Below, one piece after another: positions 1-7,644 of a stretch of DNA of 64,000 nucleotides; position 1 is the stretch's first letter, and each line of letters begins with the position of its first letter. Under the pieces are notes generated by a model. The model had not been told where the DNA came from. It ran no database searches and saw only the letters and a program-made list of their open reading frames with translations. The DNA comes from Bog-159 sp035499555. Lineage in GTDB: Bacteria; Acidobacteriota; Terriglobia; Bryobacterales; Bryobacteraceae. The stretch is from the NCBI GenBank assembly GCA_035499555.1, contig DATJYO010000063.1, forward strand, positions 1 through 64,000, read 5' to 3'. Position numbers and translations under genes: made by a program.

Positions 1-228
1 TACGGCGGAAAGAATGTTGTCGGCGTGATCATGACCGGTATGGGAGACGATGGCGCCAAGGGGATGCTGGAAATGAAGCAGGCCGGGGCTTTCAATATCG
101 CCCAGGATGAAAGCACCTGCGTGGTTTTCGGGATGCCGGCCGAAGCGATTAAGCTCGGCGGCGTGGACCGGGTCGTTCCCCTCGGAAACATTGCTCCCGA
201 GGCTGTACGGCTGTGTCAGGGGAGATAG
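1..228 (+). CDS. cheB: CheB-type protein-glutamate methylesterase, C-terminal part
   Basis: This is the last 75 residues of a gene that begins left of the window; the reading frame is open from base 1 to the TAG at 226-228. The motif GVIMTGMGDDGAKGM, followed by AGAFNIAQDESTCVVFGMP and EAIKLGGVD, is the C-terminal end of the CheB catalytic domain, including the region of the active-site aspartate (GDDG). CheB removes methyl groups from glutamates of chemotaxis receptors and acts with CheR and CheA in the cytoplasm. The N-terminal receiver domain cannot be checked here. The GTG at 25 is internal and not the true start. Confidence 0.9.
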   Translation, partial: YGGKNVVGVIMTGMGDDGAKGMLEMKQAGAFNIAQDESTCVVFGMPAEAIKLGGVDRVVPLGNIAPEAVRLCQGR

Positions 229-263
229 AGCACAGCATGCCTTCACGGGTCCTACGCGAAACG

Positions 264-524
264 CTATCGCGCCAGGCGGCTGGCGGCGTGAGCCAGGTGG
301 TTCACAGGGTCAGGTTCGCTCTGGGTATTGGCTTGGCTACACCGCTGTGGATTCCGGACATCGCCGGGGTAGTAGCGGCCCGGATAGTTCGTGACGATGT
401 CGGCCTCCGACTGCCCGGCCGCCAGCAGATCGAGGATAAACTCCACCGCCAGCCGGGTGCCCCGGATCACCGGCTTACCCGCAAGGATCTCGGGATCGAT
501 GACGATGCGATCAGGCCGACCCAT
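264..524 (-). CDS. DUF433 family protein, probable antitoxin, C-terminus altered
   Basis: An 86-residue protein starting at ATG 524 (a longer open frame extends upstream to 755 but has no family character). Residues 1-45 fit DUF433: it opens MGRPDRIVIDPEILAGKPVI, then RGTRLAVEFILDLLAAG, then EADIVTNYPG. DUF433 proteins are short helix-turn-helix proteins, often partnered with a PIN-like or DUF5615 toxin. No toxin gene is next to it. After NYPG the sequence (RYYPGDVRNPQRCSQ...) no longer resembles the usual tail, in which a short acidic helix follows. A small frameshift or junction here is likely, so the gene may be decaying. It lies in the accessory segment left of tRNA-Glu. Confidence 0.6.
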   Translation of the reverse strand: MGRPDRIVIDPEILAGKPVIRGTRLAVEFILDLLAAGQSEADIVTNYPGRYYPGDVRNPQRCSQANTQSEPDPVNHLAHAASRLAR

Positions 525-746
525 GCCTTGATAATACCGCGCGCCGTTGTGAGTGCGCCAAAGTGAGCACGCGCAAATTCGGCTTCCCACCTGCCCAGGA
601 AGGGCCGCGCGCGGCCGACTGCGCCGACCGGGTGCTGCTCGCGGTGATCGCCAAGCACTTTGTACGGCTACGGGCCGCTGCGCCCATTGCAGCGCCGTCC
701 TCGGGGCGTTGACGTGCGGGCGGGCGCTGGATGATCCTAGTACTTC

Positions 747-1790
747 ATGCGTCACTTCGGTTTCGGTGTGCTCGTCATGGCTATCATGACTATGCCACTC
801 GGCGCGCAGACGCCAACGGATTCAAGCGAGCCGATGCGTATAGGTCCTGGCATCACACCACCTCGCCTGATTCATAAAATCGAGCCAGAGTACTCACCAG
901 AAGCTCGGGCCGATCATGTTCAGGGAACGGTCATCCTCCAGATTGCTGTAAATGAAAAAGGCCGAGCGGCTGATATCTCTGTGATTAGTCCGTTAGGATT
1001 CGGGCTGGACGAGCAGGCACAAGCAGCGGTAGCCAAATGGGAGTTCGTGCCAGGGATGAAAGCAGGCGCTCCTGTGAAGATTCTGGCGACGGTGGAAGTG
1101 AACTTCCGCTTTCCTGGACTCTGGTTTGATGAAAAGACGGAACGCCAACGAACTGCCTTCAATGTCGCCCTACAAACGCTTAACCAGCCCAAAGCTACTT
1201 CGGCGGCTGTCGATCGTGCCGTCCAGTCTATGATAGACCTCTGCCGCCGCAAGTTCGCGCCGGCCATGTACATCGTCGGATCATGGAAATTGAACGGTGA
1301 GCACGGTCCGAGAGACGTGACAGAAGGTCTCGATTTGGTTCAAAAGGCTGCGGCCAAAAACTATGGACCCGCGCTTTACGAGGTCGCAGTTCGGCGGATC
1401 GACGGACGCGACTTGGCACACGACATGGACAAAGGGCTACAAGAGATGCGTGAGGCTGCCACGATGGGCAGCCGACAAGCCCAGTTCTATCTTGGGAATC
1501 GTTATGAGGCTGGCGATGGTGTGCCGCGTGAACTGGATCGCGCCCGGCGGTACTTTCGGCTGTGTGCGGCCCAAGGAGTAGCTCCATGCCAGTATCGATT
1601 GGGCCGACTCCTGTACGATGCCCCAGACCGCCGCGAGCGCGATTATCTTCAAGCCATTGCGCTCTTTCAACTCGCCGCAGAACAGAATTTTGCACAGGCC
1701 GAACCACTTGTCTCCAGCGAAGCTCCTAAATTGACGGCAGAACAGAGCAACTGGGTAACAAGTCTCAAACGGCAAATCGTCCGGAAGTAG
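747..1790 (+). CDS. Secreted TonB C-terminal domain / Sel1-repeat protein
   Basis: A 347-residue protein with a signal peptide at residues 1-20 (hydrophobic core FGFGVLVMAIMTMPLG, then AQ). Residues about 37-118 form a TonB C-terminal-like domain: PEYSPEAR, the GTVILQIAVNEKG strand, then a GFGLDEQAQAAVAKWEFVPG segment typical of TonB family energy-transducer C-termini. Residues about 180-330 hold Sel1-like TPR repeats (A-x-x-G-x-x-x-A-x-Y/F patterns such as SRQAQFYLGNRYEAGDGV). No transmembrane anchor like that of true TonB is seen apart from the signal, so a role in periplasmic protein contacts is more likely than energy transduction. There is no clear Shine-Dalgarno before 747. The function is unknown. 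Confidence 0.75.
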   Translation: MRHFGFGVLVMAIMTMPLGAQTPTDSSEPMRIGPGITPPRLIHKIEPEYSPEARADHVQGTVILQIAVNEKGRAADISVISPLGFGLDEQAQAAVAKWEFVPGMKAGAPVKILATVEVNFRFPGLWFDEKTERQRTAFNVALQTLNQPKATSAAVDRAVQSMIDLCRRKFAPAMYIVGSWKLNGEHGPRDVTEGLDLVQKAAAKNYGPALYEVAVRRIDGRDLAHDMDKGLQEMREAATMGSRQAQFYLGNRYEAGDGVPRELDRARRYFRLCAAQGVAPCQYRLGRLLYDAPDRRERDYLQAIALFQLAAEQNFAQAEPLVSSEAPKLTAEQSNWVTSLKRQIVRK

Positions 1791-1845
1791 CATCCGTTCA
1801 CCCGGACCCATTGGAGCCGTCCATCGGCTAAAATCGACAGTTCCG

Positions 1846-3096
1846 ATGCGACTCCAAATGACCTTATTACTCCTCGCTCTGTGTGCGGGCCCAGCGGCAT
1901 CGCAGAATGCCGCATTTCCTCTCGAGTCCGTTCTGATCGAAGGCTCCGCCATCCCTCAACCCGTAGTCTTGGAGATCGCGGGCCTTCATCTCGCTTCACC
2001 GATTGATAAGGATGGAATCGAGCAGGCGTGTGCGAAACTCCAGGAAAGCGGCGTCTTCGCATCTATTTCTTACCGCTACGCGCCAGGCGCCAAAAAGGGT
2101 TACGCGTTGACCCTCACCCTGGCCGACCAAGCTCCCCTGGTTGCTGCCACAATCGATGTGCCCGGCGCGGACGAAGAAGAAGCTTGGCGGTGGCTATCAG
2201 CGCGGTTTCGCCGGTTCGACCGCCAAGTGCCACAGGTGGACGCCGCGCAGAAGTTCCTCGCGGGAGAAATCGAGCGACACATCGGCAGCGGAATGCGGGG
2301 ACAGCACCTTACCGTGCGCATGGAGACCGACTTCAGAACGCGGAAGTTGGCCCTGTCGTTCCAGCCCGAGGTCTTGCCTCGCGTTCAGTCAGTCGCATTC
2401 GCGGGCAACCAGGCAGTCTCGTCCAGCGAACTGGCTGCAGTGTTGAACAAGATCGTAGCCAACATCGAATATACCGATCGGAAGTTCGCCGCAGTCGTTG
2501 ACCTGAACCTGCGCCCGGTGTACGAGGAGCATGGATTCTACCGTGTCCGATTCTCTCCTGGCGCCGCGCAGTGGAAAGAAGCGGGAGTCGCCTTGACCGT
2601 AGGCATCACGGAAGGGGCGCCCTACCAGTTAGGAAAAGTGGAGATCGTTGGTGACAACCTGCCGGTCGATGCAATGGTTTCAGCGGGCAAGTTCCCAAAA
2701 GGAAAACTGGCTAACTGGAAGCAGATCCAGGACGGCATCTGGGAGATGGAGAAGGTGGTCAAGCGGACCGGGTTTTTCGAAGCCACCGCGTCTCCCGATC
2801 GCTCTTACGACGATGTGACGCACGTGCTGGACCTCCGTATTCAGATGCAAAAAGGCCCGCTTTATCATTTCGGCGCGGTGCGATTCAGTGGTCTCAGCCC
2901 CGACCTTGAAGGGCGAGCAAAACGGCTATGGAAGGCTAAGCCGGGCGATCCATACGACTATGCTTACCCGAACGAGTTCTTCCAGGCTTTCTCCCGCACA
3001 GTCGACTTTCGCAATTTCCGCAAGTACCACGCCGTCGCGCAGAAGGGCACAGGCGATCATGTGATGGACATGAACCTGATCTTCGAGTCGCGGTGA
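1846..3096 (+). CDS. POTRA-domain secreted protein without a beta-barrel (BamA/TamA-like)
   Basis: A 416-residue protein with a signal peptide (residues 1-19, ending AAS-Q). It shows repeated POTRA-like units: FPLESVLIEGSAIPQPVVLEIAG near the N-terminus, VQSVAFAGNQAVSSSELAAVL around residues 180-205, YQLGKVEIVGDNLPVDAMV around 265-283 and YHFGAVRFSGLSPDLEGRAK around 344-363. These match the strand-helix pattern of BamA/TamA periplasmic domains. The roughly 400-residue outer-membrane barrel of BamA is absent; the protein ends after the last POTRA unit. It lies 55 bases after the TonB/Sel1 gene on the same strand, so the two may be co-transcribed envelope proteins. Its binding partner is not known. 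Confidence 0.75.
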   Translation: MRLQMTLLLLALCAGPAASQNAAFPLESVLIEGSAIPQPVVLEIAGLHLASPIDKDGIEQACAKLQESGVFASISYRYAPGAKKGYALTLTLADQAPLVAATIDVPGADEEEAWRWLSARFRRFDRQVPQVDAAQKFLAGEIERHIGSGMRGQHLTVRMETDFRTRKLALSFQPEVLPRVQSVAFAGNQAVSSSELAAVLNKIVANIEYTDRKFAAVVDLNLRPVYEEHGFYRVRFSPGAAQWKEAGVALTVGITEGAPYQLGKVEIVGDNLPVDAMVSAGKFPKGKLANWKQIQDGIWEMEKVVKRTGFFEATASPDRSYDDVTHVLDLRIQMQKGPLYHFGAVRFSGLSPDLEGRAKRLWKAKPGDPYDYAYPNEFFQAFSRTVDFRNFRKYHAVAQKGTGDHVMDMNLIFESR

Positions 3097-3124
3097 CGCT
3101 GCAGCCGGGCATGGGACAGGAATA

Positions 3125-3154
3125 ACGGCCTTTCGCCTCATGCACTAAGGCCGT
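3125..3154. terminator. Possible hairpin between convergent genes
   Basis: An 8-base perfect inverted repeat, ACGGCCTT at 3125-3132 and AAGGCCGT at 3147-3154, lies at the meeting point of the POTRA gene (+) and the GIY-YIG gene (-). There is no clear T-run on either side and the right arm overlaps the end of the GIY-YIG reading frame, so a termination role is tentative. Confidence 0.3.
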
Positions 3155-3566
3155 CGATGACATGCTCGATGGCGTTCCTTATCACCTTGTATGGGGCGCG
3201 GAAGAACTCGCGGCTGTCAGTCAGCCGATACTCCTTGAGTACCTCGTGAATCAACGCCTCGACTCGGACGCAGTCGGCAACCCACCAGTCTTCCACCACC
3301 AAGTATTGGACGGGGACACCGGTGGCCTTGGACAGGTCCTCCGCCCGGCGGCGCGGGTCGGCATTCGTCCGGCCGATCTTGAATATATCCCGCTCGAGTG
3401 CCGGGGAAGACATCACGTAGATGTAGCCGGCGTTCTGGTTCTCGTTATGCGCTGGCTTCATCTCAGACGCCCGCTCTGTGCTCGGTGGCGTGGTTCGCTG
3501 CTGCTCGGCTTCAATCGCAGCAGCGGTAGCGAGGGCAAGGGCGGCGCTTTGCACCTGCTGCGGCAC
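3138..3566 (-). CDS. GIY-YIG nuclease-superfamily protein (T5orf172/Mug113 type)
   Basis: A 142-residue frame; the domain itself starts near residue 46 with NAGYIYVMSS, then DIFKIGRTNADPRRRAEDLS (the GIY-YIG-like core with conserved K-I-G-x-T and Arg), and ends with REFFRAPYKVIRNAIEHVI. This matches the T5orf172 branch of the GIY-YIG superfamily, common in phages and mobile elements. A start at ATG 3461 would give a 107-residue protein that still holds the whole domain; the longer N-terminus is low-complexity and overlaps the recombinase remnant on the other strand. A DNA-processing function is likely by family but not demonstrated. Location beside a broken integrase and a tRNA fits mobile-element cargo. 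Confidence 0.7.
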   Translation of the reverse strand: MPQQVQSAALALATAAAIEAEQQRTTPPSTERASEMKPAHNENQNAGYIYVMSSPALERDIFKIGRTNADPRRRAEDLSKATGVPVQYLVVEDWWVADCVRVEALIHEVLKEYRLTDSREFFRAPYKVIRNAIEHVIDGLSA

Positions 3567-3764
3567 ACGATGGTCTCGCAGATGTTGGACGGCGGCGCGC
3601 CCCTACCCGCCCTCTCCGCGCGCCTTGGCCATTCCTCCATCCGGACGACGGCTGAAATCTATGCGCACGCGATCCATGGATCTGAGGACGACGCAGTTCA
3701 GAAGTGGAAGGAATACCAGCAGCGGAACCGGATGGGAAGCCAGCCCGCGAAGGGCGTCCAGTAG
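3549..3764 (+). pseudogene. Tyrosine recombinase (phage integrase) C-terminal fragment
   Basis: The last 71 residues of the frame (from TTG 3549) read LHLLRHTMVSQMLDGG, then LSARLGHSSIRTTAEIYAHA. This is the catalytic end of a tyrosine recombinase: the R of HxxR-type motif II in LRHT, the GH of LGHSS, and the nucleophilic Tyr in AEIYAH. Everything upstream (about 250-300 residues, including the first catalytic Arg and the core-binding domain) is missing; the frame continues left only as antisense of the GIY-YIG gene. The remnant is followed by a strong terminator and then tRNA-Glu, as expected of an integrase sitting at the end of an element inserted at a tRNA 3' end. Confidence 0.85.
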
Positions 3765-3793
3765 CCCGGGAGAACCCAAGCATCGGGCCTCTC

Positions 3794-3821
3794 AGGCGAC
3801 CGGCATGTGGTCGCCTTTTTT
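3794..3821 (+). terminator. Rho-independent terminator after the integrase remnant
   Basis: A perfect 8-base stem, AGGCGACC at 3794-3801 with GGTCGCCT at 3809-3816, closes a 7-base loop and is followed by a run of T through 3821. This is a classic intrinsic terminator reading on the + strand, 30 bases after the recombinase stop codon. Confidence 0.85.
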
Positions 3822-3879
3822 CTGGCCCGAAGTTGGTGGTCTCCGGTGGTCGCCAATTCTGTGTAAGTGTTTGATTTAT

Positions 3880-3954
3880 TGGTAGCGCTAACGGGAATCG
3901 AACCCGTATTTAAGCCTTGAGAGGGCTCCGTCCTAACCGTTAGACGATAGCGCC
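3880..3954 (-). tRNA. tRNA-Glu (anticodon CTC)
   Basis: Read on the minus strand, the 75-base sequence from 3954 to 3880 folds as a full cloverleaf: 7-base acceptor stem (first pair G-U), D arm around TCGTCTAACGGTTAGGACG, a GAGCC/GGCTT anticodon stem with loop CTCTCAA giving anticodon CTC, the T arm ACGGG-TTCGATT-CCCGT, discriminator A, and an encoded CCA at 3880-3882. Its 3' end faces the integrase remnant, so this tRNA is the likely old integration site. Confidence 0.95.
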
Positions 3955-4040
3955 TTGGCGGGTACCTCTCAATTCTAGCAACCTGCCACCCGGGTTGTCA
4001 GCATCGCGATGCTCTTCCGCTCTCCCCCGTCGCGGACACG

Positions 4041-4530
4041 TTGACGCCAGTGGAAAAAACGGCCGCGGCGATCCGGGCCGAGGCCGCGCGAAGTAACCAC
4101 GCTGCTGAGCCGCGCCTTCGCCCAGCGCGGGCAGACCGGCGACCTGGATCTGAAGGCGGCAGAGATGGACCTCCGCGCCGCCCTGCACCGCGTCGGCATA
4201 GGGGCCCTCAGGCAGTTGTTGCGGTTCTCCAAGCCTGCCCCTAATCAGCGCCGCAATCCCTGCCCATGCGGCAAACCGGACTCGAAAACGGCGACTGCTC
4301 GACCGGAGTACGCCGCATGAATGCGATCGTGGGCCCGCAGAGGACCTTTCAACCGCGGTCGGGAACAAATGAAGCCTCCCCCCCGCTTGGACGTGACCGC
4401 CAAATCGCCGGAGCGCACAGCGGAGGCCATCGGAACCGGCACTGCCGCCTCCCGAAAGCAGCGGGAGATTGGCAAAGCCGTCCCACTGGACCTGCCCGTC
4501 GTAGTGGGCGGGTTCTTTCGTCCTGCATTG
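4041..4530 (+). pseudogene. Broken transposase, ISKra4-like
   Basis: Several + strand frame pieces together resemble an ISKra4-family transposase. 4041-4097 encodes TPVEKTAAAIRAEAARS. The next frame, from 4093, gives GDLDLKAAEMDLRAALHRVG and NPCPCGKPDSK, ending at a TGA (4318-4320). A short shifted piece near 4299 gives TGVRRMNAIVG. From 4321 the frame gives NRGREQMKPPPRLDVTAKSP, then ERTAEAIG and PLDLPVVVG. The order matches the N-terminal half of ISKra4 transposases (CPCG zinc knuckle, GVRRM.A.VG, RGREQM, ERTAEAIG, LDLP), with the segment between the zinc knuckle and GVRRM deleted and the catalytic C-terminal half missing. No terminal inverted repeats were recognised. This fills the roughly 590-base gap between tRNA-Glu and the next gene; family assignment is from memory of the motifs. 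Confidence 0.65.
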
Positions 4531-4544
4531 CCTCGCGCCTCCGC

Positions 4545-5834
4545 CTAAACCGGCGCATCCCGGATCGTCTCGCCGGCGGCGTCCCACCAGAGTTTTTTGC
4601 CTTCGCGGTACGCGCGCGCGGCCATGATCACGGCCACCGAGTGCGCAAAGCCGTCGCGCACGGTGGCGTGGGGTTGTTCGCGGCTGCGGAGACAGTCGAG
4701 CCAGTTGGCCATGTGCGAGGGATCGCTGTCGCTGGTGAAGGGCAGGCCCGGCTCGCTCTTGCCCGGCAAGGTCACGAAGCTTTCGGCGCGATGGATGAAA
4801 GGATTGTCTTCGTGCGTGCCTTTCTCCTCCACTCGCTTCCAGCGCTGGCTGCCCTCGCCGCCCAGGTTGATGAGCGTGGCTTTCTTGCCCATGATGCGCG
4901 TGAAGCTGTCGCAATCGTTGCCGAAACTGGTCGCATAACTCACTAGAAATCCCTTGGGATATTCCAGCAGCGTGTGGAAGGTGTCCGGATTCTCGCGTCC
5001 ATCGGGCCAGGCGAATACGCCGCCGTGCGACACCACCGAACGGGGGAAATGATCGTCGAGGAAGAAGTGGACGAGGTCGATGGCGTGGCTCATCCACTGG
5101 TCGGCGATGCCGCCGGAGAATTCCTTATATAAGCGGAACTCGAAATACAGGCGCGGATCGAAGGGGCGGTCGGGCTTGGTCAGCAGCCAGTGCTTCCAGT
5201 CGGTATCTTCCGGGCGGATCTGTTGGACTTGGGGCCGGCCGCGCCAGCGCGGGCCGTGATAGTTCCACACGATCTCGTACTTGGTGACTTCGCCCAGCGC
5301 GCCGGTGCGGATGAGGTCGCGCGCGGCGATCTGATATACCTCGCTGCGATGCTGGGTGCCCACCTGCACGATGCGATGGCCGGCCAGCACTGCGTCGCGG
5401 GCGGCCTTGGCTTCCTCCAGCACGTTGCCCATGGGCTTCTCGCAGTAGGCGTCCTTGCCGGCTTCGGCCACGCGCCGGAGGATGGGCGAGTGCGAGTGGT
5501 CCGGCGTGGAGATCAGGACTGCATCGACGTCTTTGAGCGCCAGCAGGTCCTCGAAGTATTGGAAGGCGCGCGGCGGCCGGCCATAGACGGCGGCGGCTTT
5601 GGCGGCGGCGCGGTCGCGATTGACGGTCCAAAGGTCGCAGACGGCGGTCATCTCGACGTTTTTGGTCTCGCGGAAGCGGGACACGATGCCGGCCAGTTCG
5701 CTGCCGCGGTCGCCGATGCCGATGTGGCCGAGGGAGATTCGTTCGTTGGCGCCGTAGATGCGCCGATAAGAGAGCGCCGAGCCGGCCAACGCCGCCGCGC
5801 CCTGGTTCAGGAAGGACCTGCGATCGAGAGACAT
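4545..5834 (-). CDS. Gfo/Idh/MocA family oxidoreductase with Tat signal
   Basis: A 429-residue protein starting at ATG 5834 with a twin-arginine signal (MSLDRRSFLNQGAAALAGSA), so export in folded form to the periplasm is predicted. A Rossmann fold follows (ISLGHIGIGDRGSELAG), then the hallmark CEKPMGN motif of the Gfo/Idh/MocA family near residue 120 and a C-terminal alpha/beta domain containing DQWMSHAIDLVHFF. Family members oxidise or reduce sugars and related polyols with NAD(P); the substrate cannot be read from sequence. A much longer open frame extends upstream of 5834 but runs antisense through a glycosyltransferase and is not real. The gene diverges from the glycosyltransferase at 5913. 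Confidence 0.88.
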   Translation of the reverse strand: MSLDRRSFLNQGAAALAGSALSYRRIYGANERISLGHIGIGDRGSELAGIVSRFRETKNVEMTAVCDLWTVNRDRAAAKAAAVYGRPPRAFQYFEDLLALKDVDAVLISTPDHSHSPILRRVAEAGKDAYCEKPMGNVLEEAKAARDAVLAGHRIVQVGTQHRSEVYQIAARDLIRTGALGEVTKYEIVWNYHGPRWRGRPQVQQIRPEDTDWKHWLLTKPDRPFDPRLYFEFRLYKEFSGGIADQWMSHAIDLVHFFLDDHFPRSVVSHGGVFAWPDGRENPDTFHTLLEYPKGFLVSYATSFGNDCDSFTRIMGKKATLINLGGEGSQRWKRVEEKGTHEDNPFIHRAESFVTLPGKSEPGLPFTSDSDPSHMANWLDCLRSREQPHATVRDGFAHSVAVIMAARAYREGKKLWWDAAGETIRDAPV

Positions 5835-5912
5835 GGTGCGATGCAGCCAGTGTACATCGCGGCGCGGCGGGCCGGGCGCGTGCCCCAGGCGCCGGTATCG
5901 TAAAATCTTAGT

Positions 5913-6911
5913 TTGCCTGATCCCCTCGTCACAGTGGCGATTCCCACCTTGGCCGCGGATGCGAGGCTTCTGGAATGCGTGGCCGCGCTCCGGCGGCAGA
6001 CGCAGGCCGATTTCGAGGTGATAGTGGTGGACAACAGCGGCGCCGGGAAAGCGCGGCAGGTCGGCGTGCGGGTGATCGAGCAGGGGCGCAACACCGGCTT
6101 CGGCGCAGCCGTGAATACGGTTTTCCGCGCATCGCACAGCCGCTACCTGGCGACGCTCAATGACGACACGGTGCCGCATCCCGGATGGCTGGCGGCGCTG
6201 GTGGCGGCGCTCGAAACACGGCCGGACGCCGGCATGTGCGCGTCGCAGGTGCGGCTGTTCGGCGAAGAGGCGCTGGATTCCGCGGGCATGCTGGTGTGCG
6301 GCGACGGCAGCAGCAAGCAGCGCGGGCACACGCGGCCGCCCGGATTCTTTCCGGTGGCCGAGGAGGTGCTGTTTCCCAGCGGATCGGCGGCGCTCTACCG
6401 GCGTGCCATGCTGGAAGAGATCGGCTTGTTCGACGAAGAGTTCTTCCTCTACTGCGAGGACACCGACCTGGGCCTGCGGGCGCGCTGGGCCGGATGGCGT
6501 TGTTTGTATGTCCCCGAAGCGGTGGTGGAACATCACTATTCGCACTCGGCGGGCCGCGCCTCGCGTCTGAAGGCGTACTACGTGGAGCGCAACCGGCTGT
6601 TCGTGCTGGTGAAGAATTTCCCGGCGCGTATGCTGGCGGCGGCGCCTTTCATCTCGCTGGCGCGGTATTGCTGGCACCTGCGATTCATGGCGCGGGGACA
6701 CGGGGCGGCGGCGCGTTTCCGGCTGGAAGGCGCGTCGGGCTGGCGCATGCCGGCCTATGTGCTGGGCGCGCACGCGGCGCTGTTGCGGCGCCTGCCGGCC
6801 TTATGGCGCGCGCGGCGCCGCATCCGCGCGGGGGCCCGCCTGTCGGCCCGGATCTATAGCCGCCTGCTGCGGGCGCACGCGATTTCGGCGCGGCGCGTGG
6901 CGGAACTCTGA
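5913..6911 (+). CDS. Glycosyltransferase family 2 (rhamnosyltransferase-like)
   Basis: A 332-residue GT-A enzyme, probable TTG start at 5913 (MPDPLVTVAIPT). The nucleotide-sugar binding fold shows VIVVDNSGAG, the NTGFGAAVN motif and LATLNDDTVPHPGWL (the DxD-like DD metal site), then FPSGSAALYRRAMLEEIGLFDEEFFLYCEDTDLGLR, a pattern shared by GT2 rhamnosyltransferases and related enzymes of polysaccharide assembly. No strong transmembrane segment is evident, so action at the cytoplasmic face of the membrane is expected. Its TGA overlaps the ATG of the next glycosyltransferase by one base, which makes an operon with the following four genes likely. Donor and acceptor are unknown. Confidence 0.88.
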   Translation: MPDPLVTVAIPTLAADARLLECVAALRRQTQADFEVIVVDNSGAGKARQVGVRVIEQGRNTGFGAAVNTVFRASHSRYLATLNDDTVPHPGWLAALVAALETRPDAGMCASQVRLFGEEALDSAGMLVCGDGSSKQRGHTRPPGFFPVAEEVLFPSGSAALYRRAMLEEIGLFDEEFFLYCEDTDLGLRARWAGWRCLYVPEAVVEHHYSHSAGRASRLKAYYVERNRLFVLVKNFPARMLAAAPFISLARYCWHLRFMARGHGAAARFRLEGASGWRMPAYVLGAHAALLRRLPALWRARRRIRAGARLSARIYSRLLRAHAISARRVAEL

Positions 6912-7636
6912 TGGCCCCGGACGCACTGCTCGTCATCGTGCCGGCTTACAACGAAGAGGCGGCCGTGGGCGGCGTCGTGCGCGCGATCCAGGTCGCCATG
7001 CCCGGCACGCCGGTGCTGGTGATCGACGACTGTTCCGCGGACGCCACGCAGCAGGTGGCGCGCGACGCGGGGGCCCGCGTGCTGGCGCTGCCGCATCACC
7101 TGGGGCTGGGCGGCTGCGTGCAGGCGGGCTACAAGCTGGCGTTCGAGTTGGGATATCAATATGTGATCCGCGTGGATGGCGACGGGCAGCACGACCCGCG
7201 CGATATTCCGCGGATCTTCGCGGCCCTGCGCGAATCCGGCTGCGAGATGGTGATCGGTTCGCGCTTTTTCGACGGAGACGGCGCGGAGACCGGAGTCGTG
7301 CGCGGCATCGGCATACGATTTTTCCGCATGGTGCTGCGGCCCATTTTGGGAAAGGCGGTGCGCGATCCTACATCCGGCTTCGTGGGTGTGAACCGCAATG
7401 CCCTGCAGGTCTTCAGCAAGAGCTTTCCGCTGGAGTATCCGGAGATCGAGGCGCTGGTGGTGCTGCAGCGCAGGCGTTTCCGGTTTCTGGAGATTCCCTG
7501 CCAGATGCATCCGCGCACCACGGGACGTTCGTCGATTACCGCGCTGCGATCCATTTACTACATCGTGCACGTGCTGCTGGGGGTGTTCGTCAACGTGCTG
7601 AAATTCGACCGGCGTCCAAAGACCGGAAAATTCTGA
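6911..7636 (+). CDS. Glycosyltransferase family 2 (dolichyl-phosphate-mannose-synthase-like)
   Basis: A 241-residue GT2: VIVPAYNEEAAVGGVV, VLVIDDCSADAT, LGLGGCVQAGY and IRVDGDGQHDPRDIP (DGD metal-binding site), then GSRFFDGDG and RDPTSGFVGVNR. These are typical of polyprenyl-phosphate sugar synthases and of GT2 partners found next to DUF2304 proteins. One weakly hydrophobic C-terminal segment (SIYYIVHVLLGVFVNVL) could touch the membrane. The neighbouring DUF2304 gene and TMTC-like membrane protein suggest that it charges a lipid carrier that the membrane protein then uses; this is inference from context. Confidence 0.88.
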   Translation: MAPDALLVIVPAYNEEAAVGGVVRAIQVAMPGTPVLVIDDCSADATQQVARDAGARVLALPHHLGLGGCVQAGYKLAFELGYQYVIRVDGDGQHDPRDIPRIFAALRESGCEMVIGSRFFDGDGAETGVVRGIGIRFFRMVLRPILGKAVRDPTSGFVGVNRNALQVFSKSFPLEYPEIEALVVLQRRRFRFLEIPCQMHPRTTGRSSITALRSIYYIVHVLLGVFVNVLKFDRRPKTGKF

Positions 7637-7644
7637 GGTGACCA

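Noticed and set aside
213..566. 117-codon + strand frame over the DUF433 gene
   Set aside because: Translation has no known domain, whereas the minus strand gives a clear DUF433 motif.
3162..3548. N-terminal part of the + frame that ends in the integrase fragment
   Set aside because: This part is antisense to the GIY-YIG gene and has no recombinase similarity; only 3549-3764 is integrase-derived.
5835..6773. N-terminal extension of the Gfo/Idh/MocA frame (313 codons upstream of ATG 5834)
   Set aside because: It is antisense to the GT2 gene and has no domain; the Tat signal right after ATG 5834 fixes the true start.
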